This document shows, one piece after another, positions 37,376-48,221 of a stretch of DNA of 64,000 nt; position 1 is the first letter of the stretch; every line of letters begins with the position of its first letter. The notes beneath the pieces were generated by a model that made no database searches, was not told the origin of the DNA, and saw only the letters and a list, made by a program, of their open reading frames with translations. The position numbers and the translations under genes were made by a program. This DNA is from Marinomonas profundi. GTDB taxonomy: Bacteria > Pseudomonadota > Gammaproteobacteria > Pseudomonadales > Marinomonadaceae. The DNA lies in NCBI RefSeq assembly GCF_020694005.1, contig NZ_CP073013.1, forward strand, positions 248,001 to 312,000. Reading direction: 5' to 3'.

Positions 37376-39067
37376 TTAGGCTTGCTCTTCTCGTAACGCG
37401 CGACGCAGCACTTTCCCCACGTTGGTTTTGGGTAACTCAGTTCTAACCTCGACGTATTTTGGCACCTTATAGGCTGCCAAATTTTCCTTACAAAATGCAC
37501 GCAACGCGGCAACATCTAAGGTTTCTTCAGCCCTCATTACCACAAATGCCTTCACCGCTTCACCGGTTTTATCGTCCGGTACGCCAATCGCCGCCGATTC
37601 CAAAATAGCAGGATAAGACGAAAGACAATCTTCCACCTCTGTTGGGTACACATTAAAGCCAGACACAATGATCATATCTTTCGCACGGTCAACGATTTGC
37701 AAATAGCCGTCTGGATGCTGCATCGCAATGTCGCCAGTGATTAAAAAGCCATCGGCTGTCATGACTTCTCGAGTCGCTTCTTCACGATTCCAATAGCCCT
37801 TCATCACCTGAGGGCCGCGCACGCAAAGCATACCGGACTCTCCTTGTGGCAGCGCTTCGCCGTCTCGTCCTTGAATTTTAATATCGGTTTGCGCCACGGG
37901 AAGACCGATGGTGCCAATACGCTCTTGACCAATTGGATTAAAAGACACAACAGGGGAGGTTTCCGTTAATCCATAACCTTCGACTATTTTACAACCGGTA
38001 ACCCTTTCCCATTCATCGGCCGCTGCATGAGTCAGAGGCATACCACCAGAACAGGTCAGTTTAAGATGAGAAAAATCCAAAGCCTTAAAATCAGCCCGAT
38101 TGCATAAGCCAACAAACAAAGTATTCAAACCCACAAAGCCAGTAAAGGGCCATTTTTTCAGCTCTTTAACAAAGCCGGGTAAATCGCGAGGATTAGGAAT
38201 TAATACCGTATGAGCACCACGTTCTAGCAGCGTTAGGCCATGAATAAGGAAAGCATAAATATGATAAAGCGGTAACGGGGCGATATAAACTTCGTTTTTG
38301 TCATCAACAATAGAGCTTAAACGAGAGCTTAGTTGGTACATATTGGCGATCAAGTTCGCGTGGGTCAACATCGCACCTTTTGCCACCCCTGTGGTTCCAC
38401 CTGTGTACTGCAACACCGCGATCTGCTCAGGTTTGCAAGCAACTTTGTTTACGGGCTTACCTTTGCCTTTTGCCAAGACATCATTCAACGCTAGAGCGCT
38501 TGGAAGGTGGTAGTCCGGCACCATTTTCTTCACGTACTTCACAACACTGTTCACCAACAGGCGTTTTAATGTTGGGTGAAAGTCCGCTATTTCCGTCACA
38601 ATAACGTGTTTAATTGAGGTTTTTGCCAATATTTTTTCGACGTTATGCGCCATATTTGCAAACACCACCAAGGCTTTAACGCCCGAATCGTTAAACTGGT
38701 GCTCAAGCTCTTTTGGCGTGTAAAGAGGGTTGGTATTCACCACGATCAAACCCGCTTTCATGGCACCAAATAACACCACAGGATATTGAATAACATTGGG
38801 TAATTGAATGGCGATGCGATCGCCAGGCTCTAAATTGGTTTCATGTTGCAAGTAGGCGGCAAACTGATCTGATTTTTCATTTAACTCGCGATAACTCAAT
38901 GTCTGCCCTACGCTGGTGAACGCGGGTAAATCGGCAAATTGACCAACGGCCCGTGCTAACACGTCCGTTAACGACTGATAACCATTAGGATTAAGCGAAT
39001 CGGGTAAATAATGACCAGGCACCTTTTCGCCACCAATATTGTGCTGAAGAGAAGTATCCGTTGTCAT
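37376..39067 (-). CDS. fadD: Long-chain fatty-acid-CoA ligase
   Basis: 563 aa from the ATG at 39067 (TTGGAG upstream; an in-frame TTG at 39079 is part of that site). Adenylate-forming enzyme: P-loop YTGGTTGVAKGAM, gate motif region GYGLTETSPVVSFNP, LITGDIAMQHPDGYLQIVDRAKDMI and the C-terminal catalytic Lys in LPKTNVGKVLRR. Activates fatty acids to acyl-CoA. Similar in size to E. coli FadD (561). Feeds the downstream beta-oxidation genes. Confidence 0.95.
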   Translation of the reverse strand: MTTDTSLQHNIGGEKVPGHYLPDSLNPNGYQSLTDVLARAVGQFADLPAFTSVGQTLSYRELNEKSDQFAAYLQHETNLEPGDRIAIQLPNVIQYPVVLFGAMKAGLIVVNTNPLYTPKELEHQFNDSGVKALVVFANMAHNVEKILAKTSIKHVIVTEIADFHPTLKRLLVNSVVKYVKKMVPDYHLPSALALNDVLAKGKGKPVNKVACKPEQIAVLQYTGGTTGVAKGAMLTHANLIANMYQLSSRLSSIVDDKNEVYIAPLPLYHIYAFLIHGLTLLERGAHTVLIPNPRDLPGFVKELKKWPFTGFVGLNTLFVGLCNRADFKALDFSHLKLTCSGGMPLTHAAADEWERVTGCKIVEGYGLTETSPVVSFNPIGQERIGTIGLPVAQTDIKIQGRDGEALPQGESGMLCVRGPQVMKGYWNREEATREVMTADGFLITGDIAMQHPDGYLQIVDRAKDMIIVSGFNVYPTEVEDCLSSYPAILESAAIGVPDDKTGEAVKAFVVMRAEETLDVAALRAFCKENLAAYKVPKYVEVRTELPKTNVGKVLRRALREEQA

Positions 39068-39171
39068 AAAAAGCTCCAATTGTTTTTTTTATTTAGGAGA
39101 GTAAGAAACATAAAAGCTCAACCGCATTCGTCGTGTTGAGCTTTAACGCCACTAGCGCTGAAAATCAAAAC

Positions 39172-39486
39172 CTATACAGGGAAAATTTGAGTCAATTTTG
39201 TCGCCAACATAATGTCGCCATCTGCGCGAATCTTACCTTGCATAAAAGCCGCCATGCCATCTAGATCTCCACTCATCACGGCTTTTAAGGTTTCTAAATC
39301 CATACTTAACGTGACCGTTGGATCATCGTGTTCCCCTTCACCCATCTCGCATTGACCATCCACAATACTTAAGTGATAGCTGTCTGCATCATCTAAGTCA
39401 AATTGAAATATCGCCGCCATATCATCGGCTTCATCAGCATCGAAACGACCTAACATGGACTCAAACACTTTTTTTGCATCACTCAT
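39172..39486 (-). CDS. SCP2 sterol-binding domain protein
   Basis: 104 aa from the ATG at 39486 (AGAGGTG upstream; the longer frame to 39546 has no support). Single SCP2 domain: FQFDLDDADSYHLSIVDGQC, then DPTVTLSMDLETLKAVMSGDLDGMAAFMQGKIRADGDI. It holds lipids or acyl-CoAs in a hydrophobic tunnel. Its place between the acyl-CoA dehydrogenase and fadD suggests an acyl-CoA carrier role. Confidence 0.9.
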   Translation of the reverse strand: MSDAKKVFESMLGRFDADEADDMAAIFQFDLDDADSYHLSIVDGQCEMGEGEHDDPTVTLSMDLETLKAVMSGDLDGMAAFMQGKIRADGDIMLATKLTQIFPV

Positions 39487-39625
39487 AACACACCTCTTTA
39501 AACTTTTGAAAACAACTGGCAGAGAAGGTTCCCTGCCAGCCTTCATTAATCATCCAAACTTGCACCACAACAGTCTCGTGACATCGCGCCAAGGTTGTTG
39601 TATTTCGTGCCGTCAAATACTGGCA

Positions 39626-41431
39626 TTAAGCGTTAAGGAATAAGAAATTGTCTTCATCCATCGCCAACAAATTATCAGCCCCTGACAACATGGCTTCAAC
39701 ATGAGAACGGGTACGTGGCAGCAAACGTTCATAATAAAAAGTCGCCGTCTGCAGCTTCGCCTTGTAAAAACCAACGTCATCGGTGCCTTCGTCTAATTTG
39801 GTTTGCGCAGTCACCGCCATACGAGCCCAGAAATACGCCAATACCACATAGCCAGAGAACATCAAATAATCCACTGACGCGGCACCCACTTCATCCTTAT
39901 TGCGCATGGCTTTCATGCCGATTTTCATCGTCACATCACCCCACTCGCCATTAAGTTTATCGAGCGCCGTGATATAAGATTTTACGCGCTTATCGCCCTT
40001 ATGCTCTTTGCAAAATTTATGGATGATTTTAGTAAAACGGCGCAGCGTCGCACCTTGCGTCATCAATACCTTTCGGCCCAATAAATCCAACGCCTGAATG
40101 CCTGTCGTGCCTTCGTACAACATAGAAATACGGCAATCGCGCACGTTTTGCTCCATACCCCATTCCGCAATATAACCATGGCCACCAAACACTTGCAGCC
40201 CGTGATTGGCTGACTCAAAACCGGTTTCCGTCAAAAATGCCTTGGCAATAGGCGTCAACAATGACATTAATTCATCTGCTTCGGCTTTTTCATCCGCCGT
40301 GCCTCTTTTCATCGTATCGACTAGCATAGAACAATAATGAATCAGAGCTCGGCCGCCTTCAGCAAAGGCTTTCTGCGTTAGCAGCATACGACGTACATCA
40401 GGATGAACAATAATCGGATCGGCGGCTTTTTCTGGTGCTTTTGGACCAGACAATGAACGCATTTGTAGACGATCTTTGGCGTACGCTACAGAGTTCTGCA
40501 ATGCCCATTCAGCATGTGCCAAACCTTGCAGTGCAGTCCCCAGACGAGCCGTGTTCATAAAGGTAAACATGCAGTTCAAACCGCGGTTTGCTTCGCCGAT
40601 CAAAAAGCCTTTTGCGCCATCAAAATTCATCACACAAGTGGCGTTACCATGAATGCCCATTTTGTGCTCGATCGAACCACAAGAGACTTGGTTACGGTCG
40701 GCCATTTCGCCCGCTTCATCGACGTTATGTTTTGGCACAATAAATAATGAAATGCCTTTGGTGCCTGCTGGCGCATCAGGTAGACGAGCTAAAACGATAT
40801 GGACAATATTGTCGGCCATATCATGCTCGCCCGCAGAGATAAAAATTTTGGTGCCGGAAATGGCATAACTGCCATCGGCTTGCGGCTCCGCCTTGGTTTT
40901 CAACATACCAAGATCAGTACCACAATGTGGCTCTGTCAAACACATGGTGCCAGTCCATTCGCCTGACACCAGTTTTGTTAGATAGGTTTGCTTTTGCTCG
41001 TCTGTGCCATGCAATTCGATGGTGTTCATCGCGCCATGGCTCAAACCTGGGTACATGCCCCATGACCAGTTAGAGGTGGCAATCATTTCCGTGACCAACA
41101 TACCAAGAGAGTCTGGCAGACCTTGTCCACCCATGTCCTCAGGATGTGACAAAGATGGCCAACCACCTTCCACATATTGCTTATACGCTTCTTTGAAACC
41201 ATCGGGTGTGGTCACAACGCCGTCTTTAAACTGACAACCTTGCTGATCACCGATTCGATTTAAAGGAGAAAGAACACGCTCAGCAAATTTGGCACCTTCC
41301 TCAAGAATCGCCGCCACCATATCTGGCGTGGCCTCTTCAGCGCCAGGCAACTTAGCATAGTGCCCATGAAAATCGAGAACTTCTTCTGTCACAAATTTAA
41401 TATCACGTAACGGTGCTTTATATTCAGGCAT
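39626..41431 (-). CDS. Acyl-CoA dehydrogenase (FadE2/DmdC type)
   Basis: 601 aa, the long form with extra N- and C-terminal extensions. Opening MPEYKAPLRDIKFV, then TGTMCLTEPHCGTDLGMLKT, SCGSIEHKMGIHGNATCVM, FGGHGYIAEWGMEQNVRD and YEGTTGIQALDLLGRK are strongly like pseudomonad FadE and DmdC-like dehydrogenases. It introduces the 2,3 double bond in acyl-CoA and reduces ETF, encoded nearby. Long-chain acyl-CoA is the likely substrate; DMSP-derived 3-methylmercaptopropionyl-CoA (DmdC) is an alternative. Ribosome site AGAGGT. Confidence 0.93.
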   Translation of the reverse strand: MPEYKAPLRDIKFVTEEVLDFHGHYAKLPGAEEATPDMVAAILEEGAKFAERVLSPLNRIGDQQGCQFKDGVVTTPDGFKEAYKQYVEGGWPSLSHPEDMGGQGLPDSLGMLVTEMIATSNWSWGMYPGLSHGAMNTIELHGTDEQKQTYLTKLVSGEWTGTMCLTEPHCGTDLGMLKTKAEPQADGSYAISGTKIFISAGEHDMADNIVHIVLARLPDAPAGTKGISLFIVPKHNVDEAGEMADRNQVSCGSIEHKMGIHGNATCVMNFDGAKGFLIGEANRGLNCMFTFMNTARLGTALQGLAHAEWALQNSVAYAKDRLQMRSLSGPKAPEKAADPIIVHPDVRRMLLTQKAFAEGGRALIHYCSMLVDTMKRGTADEKAEADELMSLLTPIAKAFLTETGFESANHGLQVFGGHGYIAEWGMEQNVRDCRISMLYEGTTGIQALDLLGRKVLMTQGATLRRFTKIIHKFCKEHKGDKRVKSYITALDKLNGEWGDVTMKIGMKAMRNKDEVGAASVDYLMFSGYVVLAYFWARMAVTAQTKLDEGTDDVGFYKAKLQTATFYYERLLPRTRSHVEAMLSGADNLLAMDEDNFLFLNA

Positions 41432-41641
41432 AACCTATGACCTCTTATTGTTTTTATTCCATCGGTTCGAACGGGAACCACTTATGCTAGAGAGGTTCCT
41501 CTATCGGGGACATTCTCTCAATAACAAAAGTTGCCAAAGTTAATGACAAAATAGACCAAGGCATTATTTTCCCCGTCAAAGACGACGCTAAAAAAAAGGA
41601 TCTACAGTGGTTTCAGGGCTGTGTTTTTCGGAGCGGCTATT

Positions 41642-42682
<1,041 letters not shown>

Positions 42683-42694
42683 CTTTACCACACC

Positions 42695-43507
42695 TTAAAA
42701 TGAGTACACGAGAGTAATGCTGGTCGTTGCATCGGTGTTTTTTCTGTCTGCAAGCACCTCACTGTTGTGAATGACCTTGTAAGCTGCCTTCATGTTCAGA
42801 TTGTCTCTTAACTTTGCACTGATAGCGGTTTCGGATTTTGACTGAGTATTCCGATCACTTTCCAATGCGGCTTCGGTACTCAGTGTTTGCGTCAACGTGG
42901 CCATCTGACTTAAATGGTATTGATATTCTATTCCAAAATGCGCAATAGCAGTACTTTCCTTGTCTCCATCATTGGTCTGAGTGAAGGAATAACCTGGGCC
43001 AGCACCGTAGCTTAGCAACGCATTTTTGCTGGCATAAATTTGTCTAGAATAACCAATAGACACTGTATTTTGGTACTTATACCCACTTAGACGATCGGCG
43101 GTATAAGAGCCATAAATAAACACAGAACTGTATTGATCCATCAACTTATAATCACTTTGTGCTGATAAAAACAACCGTTGCGCGGTGGTCGTATCATCGC
43201 CGTCGTACTTGTCTCTTTTATAAAAAGCGTCTAGCTGATATTTACTCTTCCACGCTTTAAAGTCTTGCTTAATAGTCGCCTTACTTTGCAACGCGCTACT
43301 GTCTGTATTACCGGAGCTGGCGATCACCCCTAACTCCAGTTCGGCTATCAAGGGTTCTAATGGTTTTTCTGGCTCTGTTCTTTCTGGCTCTGTTCTTTCT
43401 GGCTCTGTTCTTTCAGATACGGTTGTTGCTGACCATGACGGCGCCGCATAGATAAGCGACGAAGCGCAAACCAAGCCAAACAGCGCGTGTCGTTTAAGCG
43501 GTTTCAT
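42695..43507 (-). CDS. DUF481 outer-membrane beta-barrel protein
   Basis: 270 aa. Signal peptide (MKPLKRHALFGLVCASSLIYAAPSWSA, cleavage about 27). A TEPER tandem segment (about 32-47) links to the DUF481 (YdiY-like) barrel: LIAELELGVIASSGNTD, KYQLDAFYKRDKYDGDDTTTAQRLFLSAQSDY, then repeated strand pairs and a C-terminal Phe (TLVYSF), typical of outer-membrane insertion. The family is sometimes called salt-induced outer-membrane protein. Upstream region has an ATATCAT/ATGATAT dyad (43525-43531, 43541-43547). Confidence 0.85.
   Translation of the reverse strand: MKPLKRHALFGLVCASSLIYAAPSWSATTVSERTEPERTEPERTEPEKPLEPLIAELELGVIASSGNTDSSALQSKATIKQDFKAWKSKYQLDAFYKRDKYDGDDTTTAQRLFLSAQSDYKLMDQYSSVFIYGSYTADRLSGYKYQNTVSIGYSRQIYASKNALLSYGAGPGYSFTQTNDGDKESTAIAHFGIEYQYHLSQMATLTQTLSTEAALESDRNTQSKSETAISAKLRDNLNMKAAYKVIHNSEVLADRKNTDATTSITLVYSF
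43374..43412. repeat. 15-bp in-frame tandem repeat in the DUF481 gene
   Basis: Three copies of ggctctgttctttct (the last diverging after the T-run), encoding TEPER pentads in the linker behind the signal peptide. Confidence 0.85.
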
Positions 43508-43663
43508 TAAGAGGCATTCCTTTTATATCATCAAATCAGAATGATATTTTCACATTGATGTCGCCCCATCACAGTCAATATTCAGACAAGTATTTGAAAA
43601 GCCTTAGATAAAAACATAACAAATCATGACAAACAGGCACGCCTTACCACCAATGCTGATTCC

Positions 43664-44191
43664 CTACCTGAGCCTCACCTTGACATTATTATTAACATCT
43701 TTGCTTGAACGAATCAGCTCATCACCGGCGTCAGCACGCGTCGATTTAGCCAATCTATCATAAAGCAGCACATTGACTGACGCCGCCAAATTCAGACAAC
43801 CAACCGTTGGCATGAACACAACATAATCCGCGCGGTCGACCACTTTTTGCTCAATTGTTCCGTCTTCAGGGCCAAAAATATACAAGGCTTTTTCCGGATG
43901 CTTAAACGCTGGCAAAGGCGTCGCGCCTTGAATCAGATCAACACAAACTATTTTGGTTTGTGTGTCCACCGCATCGATTAAGTTATCAACGCCCAGCGTT
44001 TCAATATTGATCAGAGGTATCTGACGACTGACTTTTTGAGTATCTGTTGACAGTTTCGACGCTCTGTCATATCGGTGGCCCGAATACAACACTTGGTCCA
44101 CCTGAAAACACCCAGCGGCCCGCATAACAGAGCCAACATTGGTCATATTTTTAGGGTTCGTTAGCCCAATCGACACCCATTCTTTAGTCAT
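43664..44191 (-). CDS. SpoU/TrmH-family RNA methyltransferase
   Basis: 175 aa from the ATG at 44191 (the frame is open to 44248). SPOUT-fold 2'-O-methyltransferase: motif 1 NPKNMTNVGSVMRAAGCF, motif 2 ALYIFGPEDGTIEQ, motif 3 LNLAASVNVLLYD. Substrate RNA (tRNA or rRNA) is not evident; it is close in size to TrmL. Single gene. Confidence 0.88.
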   Translation of the reverse strand: MTKEWVSIGLTNPKNMTNVGSVMRAAGCFQVDQVLYSGHRYDRASKLSTDTQKVSRQIPLINIETLGVDNLIDAVDTQTKIVCVDLIQGATPLPAFKHPEKALYIFGPEDGTIEQKVVDRADYVVFMPTVGCLNLAASVNVLLYDRLAKSTRADAGDELIRSSKDVNNNVKVRLR

Positions 44192-44498
44192 TACGTCATT
44201 CTCTTTAGTGCGTTTTAAGAAAAGAGCCATCATAGCAGTTTTGCCCAATCGACGGCTTTACTTTTGCTCGCTGCTCTCTAATCAGACAATAACTGATTCA
44301 AACAAGCATGGCGCTTGCTAATACAAGGCGTATGTGCACAAAAATAAGAAAAAAGAAATACAACACCCGCCCAGCCCTTCCGTTCATACTCAAGATGAGT
44401 AAACTGAACGGCATTATCTAGTGCACCATTACAAAGCAATCAAACAATAAAATCACCAGCGCGTAAGCTGGAATTGCAAACATCATTCAGGAAGTCTC
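44192..44498. other. 307-base spacer with a bulged hairpin
   Basis: No ORF. The region contains a stem-loop at 44380-44411: CCGTTCA/TGAACGG plus TACTCA/TGAGTA arms around AGA, with a 3-base bulge on one side. No T-tract follows, so it is probably a regulatory or protective hairpin for the traB/gumN-like mRNA leader, or a chance palindrome. Confidence 0.4.
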
Positions 44499-45359
44499 AT
44501 GAATATCCTTAAAAAGCTCGGTCTAACCTTGTTGGCGACCGCCACACTTCAAAGTCAAGCCGCGTCCGTTTGGAAAGTCACCAATGGTTCCAATACCCTC
44601 TACATCGGAGGCACTATTCATTTACTCACGCCACAAGACTACCCCTTACCAAAAGCATACGATAAAGCCTATCATGCGGCTGACAAGGTCATCTTTGAAA
44701 CCAATATGGAGACCATAGGCAACGCGATGTTTAAGCAAGACATGCAAGCCAAGCTGTCTTACGCCGATGGCACAACCATCGATCAAGTAATCTCTGCTGA
44801 CACCTATCAGTCGCTTAAAATTTATCTCGATGCCCGACAAGTGCCGATCACCGCCCTAAAACACCTACGGCCTACCGCTTTGGCGATGTCGCTTAGTCTC
44901 ATCGAGCTAAAGCACCTAGGCTTCACCAGTGCTGGTGTCGACCAGTTTTATGCGCAAAAAGCAAAACAAGATAAAAAACCCCAAGGCTGGCTTGAAGAAC
45001 CCGAATCACAAATTGACGTACTCAGTGACTTGGACGGCGACGACAGCGATAACATGATTAATTACACATTGTCAGACATAAAGAACATGCCCAAAGTGAT
45101 GGATGACCTAAGAAATAGCTGGCGAAAAGGCGATGTAGAAGCCATGGCCAACATAGAGCTAAACGATTTCCAAAAAGATTATCCAGACATCTATCACGCC
45201 CTCCTCGTAAAGCGCAATGACCTATGGCTCCCCCAAATAGAAGCCATGCTCGAAAACAGTCGAGTGGAATTTGTCATGGTCGGAGCCATGCACCTTGCAG
45301 GACCTGACAGCCTGTTAGCCTCATTGAAAAACAATGGTTATCAAGTCAGCAGACTGTAA
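44499..45359 (+). CDS. TraB/GumN family exported protein
   Basis: 286 aa. N-terminal signal (MNILKKLGLTLLATATLQSQA-A, cleavage about residue 21). TraB/GumN family with the GGTIHLL motif near residue 38 and the closing GAMHLAGPDSLLA; the two His are candidate metal ligands, which gave the family its suggested link to metallohydrolases (EreA-like fold). Function unknown; acts in the periplasm. AGGAAG ribosome site. Confidence 0.88.
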   Translation: MNILKKLGLTLLATATLQSQAASVWKVTNGSNTLYIGGTIHLLTPQDYPLPKAYDKAYHAADKVIFETNMETIGNAMFKQDMQAKLSYADGTTIDQVISADTYQSLKIYLDARQVPITALKHLRPTALAMSLSLIELKHLGFTSAGVDQFYAQKAKQDKKPQGWLEEPESQIDVLSDLDGDDSDNMINYTLSDIKNMPKVMDDLRNSWRKGDVEAMANIELNDFQKDYPDIYHALLVKRNDLWLPQIEAMLENSRVEFVMVGAMHLAGPDSLLASLKNNGYQVSRL

Positions 45360-45637
45360 AGCACTCTTCACCAAGCCAAGCAAAAAACAGTGACTAATCT
45401 AGGGGAAAGACACGTATTACGGTGTTTTTCCCCCTAATTCAATGCTGCGGCATTATTTATTGCAATTTTTCTCCCCAAACCACGTCGAATTTTTTATACT
45501 TGCCAACGAAATAATTCCCTGACCAGATGATCAGCGTAACAACGCTTATTTCTCGACGTGCCATAGCATGAAGCATCCAGTACAAACTGCTCACGCCTCC
45601 ATGAACGTCATCGCCCAACCACAGAAGGTTATACTTT

Positions 45638-46930
45638 ATGCTCGAACGTTATTTTCAATTAAAAGCGCATAACACGTGTGTGCGTAATGAAATATTAGGT
45701 GGGATTACCACCTTCCTAACCATGGCCTATATCATTTTCGTCAACCCATCTATTCTTGCGCAAGCGGGCATGGATCAAGGCGCCGTCTTTGTCGCGACCT
45801 GTTTGGCGGCGGCTATTGGCTGCTTGATTATGGGGCTGTATGCCAACTACCCCATTGCACTGGCTCCAGGCATGGGATTAAACGCTTTTTTCACTTATGG
45901 CGTTGTACTCGGTATGGGTTACTCGTGGGAGCAAGCGCTTGGCGCGGTTTTTCTTTCCGGTATTCTTTTCATTTTTATCAGTATTTTTAAGATTCGAGAA
46001 TGGGTGATTAACGCCATTCCGTCGTCGTTAAAGCTCGGCATTGCGGCTGGTATTGGTCTTTTTCTTGCAATGATCGCCCTGCAAAACTCCGGCATTATTG
46101 TCAAAAATCCAGCCACTATGGTGTCCTTAGGTGATCTGTCTTCTCCTTCCGCGATCTATGGTTTGCTTGGCTTTTTCGTGATTTGTGCCTTGGCGTATTT
46201 AAACGTCACCGGTGCAGTGATGATCGGCATACTGCTTATCACCGTTCTTTCCATGCTATTTGGTCAAAACGAATTTGGTGGACTGGTTTCAATGCCCCCT
46301 TCTATCGCGCCAACTTTCCTAGCGATGGACATAGAAGGTGCGTTTCAAGTTGGCATGATTAGCGTGATATTTGCGTTTTTCTTCGTCGATTTATTCGACA
46401 CTTCTGGCACCTTAATTGGCGTCGGTCAACGCGGTAAACTATTAGACAAAGATGGCAAACTGCCACGCCTTAAAAAAGCCTTGCTTGCTGACTCTAGCGC
46501 AACGGTCGTCGGGGCGGCACTAGGCACCTCTTCCACCACAAGTTATATCGAAAGCGCCTCAGGTGTCTCTGCAGGTGGGCGCACAGGTTTAACGGCGGTA
46601 GTGGTAGCACTGTTGTTTTTATTGAGCCTTTTCTTTGCCCCATTGGCGGGTTCTATCCCAGCCTATGCAACCGCGGGTGCGCTAATGTACGTGGCGGTGC
46701 TGATGACCAGCAGCCTGGCTCACGTGGATTGGGATGACATAAGCGAAGCTGCCCCGGTGCTGATTGCCGCCTTTACCATGCCGCTCACTTACTCTATCGC
46801 CGATGGCATCGCCTTATCGTTTATTAGTTATGCCGTGATCAAGCTGCTTTCAGGCCAAGGCAAACAAGTTAGCGTCGCGGTGTACGTGTTGGCGGCTTTG
46901 TTTATTGCCAAGTTCTTTGTGTTTGTCTAA
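45638..46930 (+). CDS. NCS2 nucleobase permease (AzgA-like)
   Basis: 430 aa, about 12-14 helices. NCS2 family of the adenine/hypoxanthine/guanine (AzgA) branch: MAYIIFVNPSILAQAGMD, the QGAVFVATCLAAAIG helix, GLNAFFTY, ATVVGAALGTSSTTSYIESASG and VDLFDTSGTLIGV. Imports purines with H+. No riboswitch-like structure is seen in the 278-base leader. It is followed by a strong terminator. Confidence 0.92.
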   Translation: MLERYFQLKAHNTCVRNEILGGITTFLTMAYIIFVNPSILAQAGMDQGAVFVATCLAAAIGCLIMGLYANYPIALAPGMGLNAFFTYGVVLGMGYSWEQALGAVFLSGILFIFISIFKIREWVINAIPSSLKLGIAAGIGLFLAMIALQNSGIIVKNPATMVSLGDLSSPSAIYGLLGFFVICALAYLNVTGAVMIGILLITVLSMLFGQNEFGGLVSMPPSIAPTFLAMDIEGAFQVGMISVIFAFFFVDLFDTSGTLIGVGQRGKLLDKDGKLPRLKKALLADSSATVVGAALGTSSTTSYIESASGVSAGGRTGLTAVVVALLFLLSLFFAPLAGSIPAYATAGALMYVAVLMTSSLAHVDWDDISEAAPVLIAAFTMPLTYSIADGIALSFISYAVIKLLSGQGKQVSVAVYVLAALFIAKFFVFV

Positions 46931-46939
46931 ACAGCGACA

Positions 46940-46980
46940 AAAAAACGGGAACACAGCGCCATGCCGTGTTCCCGTTTTAT
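46940..46980 (+). terminator. Terminator of the NCS2 permease gene
   Basis: Perfect 13-bp stem AAAACGGGAACAC (46942-46954) / GTGTTCCCGTTTT (46966-46978) followed by ATTTTTA. Confidence 0.92.
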
Positions 46981-47120
46981 TTTTACTTAAATTTTCACTT
47001 TAATTTTTACATCTAACTGTCTTATTCATTTTTCACCCAGAACCAAGCAAGACAGTAGTCGCGCAACGATTTCTACTATATTATCCGCCCTCAAATTTTA
47101 CCCCCTAAGTGAAAGTAACC

Positions 47121-47864
47121 ATGTCTGACAACGCACTTTATACGGATTTATCTGGCTATTACGATTTACTCTGTGCAGACATAAGCTACCAAGCTCAAAG
47201 TCATGGCGTCCACAGGCTCAATCAGATTTTTGGCAATGGCGGGAAACAGCTATTAGACCTAGCCTGTGGAACGGGGCCACATATCCAGCACTTTTATGGC
47301 CAAGGTTACGAATGCACTGGGTTAGACATCAACCAGCCAATGCTAGATCTGGCTCAACAACGCTGCCCTGAGGCACACTTTCAATTGGGCAACATGTGCG
47401 CCTTTGAAGCACCACAAACCTACGATCTAATTACCTGTTTTTTGTATTCCATTCACTACAGCGGTGACCGCCAGAGCTTACAAAGCTGCATTCAAAGCGT
47501 GCACAAAGCACTCAAAACAGGCGGAGTTTTTTGCTTTAATTCGGTGGATAAAAACCACATAGACAATCGCTTATCTGCCAAACACAGTGTCGAACACGAT
47601 GGCAGCGTCTTCTCCTTTGGTTCATCTTGGTACTATCATGGCGAAGGAGAAAAGCAAACACTAAAGCTCAGCATTGAAAAAACAGACGCCGAAAAAACCC
47701 AACGCTGGACAGACGAACACCCAATGGTCGCGCTCAGCTTTATCGCATTACAAACGCTATTAAGCCCTTATTTTGACGTGCATATTTTCGAACATGAATA
47801 CGAGAAAATCGTTTCGTGGAACGCACTCTCAGGCAACGCTATTTTTCTGTGCGTAAAAAAGTGA
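47121..47864 (+). CDS. SAM-dependent class I methyltransferase
   Basis: 247 aa from ATG 47121 (a GTG at 47109 is the only alternative start). Rossmann-fold methyltransferase: motif I LLDLACGTGPHI, motif II GLDINQPMLDLAQ, motif III region LITCFLYSIHYSGD. Small-molecule methyltransferase of unknown substrate. Monocistronic; no neighbouring pathway. Confidence 0.85.
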   Translation: MSDNALYTDLSGYYDLLCADISYQAQSHGVHRLNQIFGNGGKQLLDLACGTGPHIQHFYGQGYECTGLDINQPMLDLAQQRCPEAHFQLGNMCAFEAPQTYDLITCFLYSIHYSGDRQSLQSCIQSVHKALKTGGVFCFNSVDKNHIDNRLSAKHSVEHDGSVFSFGSSWYYHGEGEKQTLKLSIEKTDAEKTQRWTDEHPMVALSFIALQTLLSPYFDVHIFEHEYEKIVSWNALSGNAIFLCVKK

Positions 47865-47924
47865 GTATCTAAATTAATCGTCAAAACCGCGGTTAAATAA
47901 AAGCGTAAAGACTAGAGTGGGAGG

Positions 47925-48221
47925 CTAGCAGCTCGGGGTCGGTTCTACCATAGAACGATACTTCAAGATTAAACCAATAATTTCATGATCACTAACCGTC
48001 GAGGACAAAGACTCATTAACAGAGCGCCTTTGTGGCAGACGGATATTGAATTTGCTTTTCAGCACTTGGATGACTTGAGAGTCAGAATTGGGATCAAACG
48101 TTTGGTTCGTGAAAATCAAAATTCGTTGCAGTATAAAATCTTTAGCCATATTAATCATATCTTTCCTTTGATCGTTGAAACGCACAACCGTGCCTTTCTT
48201 TAAAATAGTTTTTTTAGTCAT
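47925..48221 (-). CDS. Small hypothetical protein, family not recognised
   Basis: 98 aa, basic N-terminus (MTKKTILKKGTVVRF), mixed charge, no signal peptide or membrane helix. Contains Leu/Ile-rich amphipathic stretches (KDFILQRILIFTNQTF, DHEIIGLILKYRSM). Base composition is similar to the neighbours. It has only a weak ribosome site, and no function can be offered. It may be a real but lineage-specific protein. Confidence 0.5.
   Translation of the reverse strand: MTKKTILKKGTVVRFNDQRKDMINMAKDFILQRILIFTNQTFDPNSDSQVIQVLKSKFNIRLPQRRSVNESLSSTVSDHEIIGLILKYRSMVEPTPSC

Noticed and set aside
45360..45637. Search for a purine-type riboswitch before the NCS2 permease
   Set aside because: I could not make out the conserved core or a three-stem fold; nothing supports a call.
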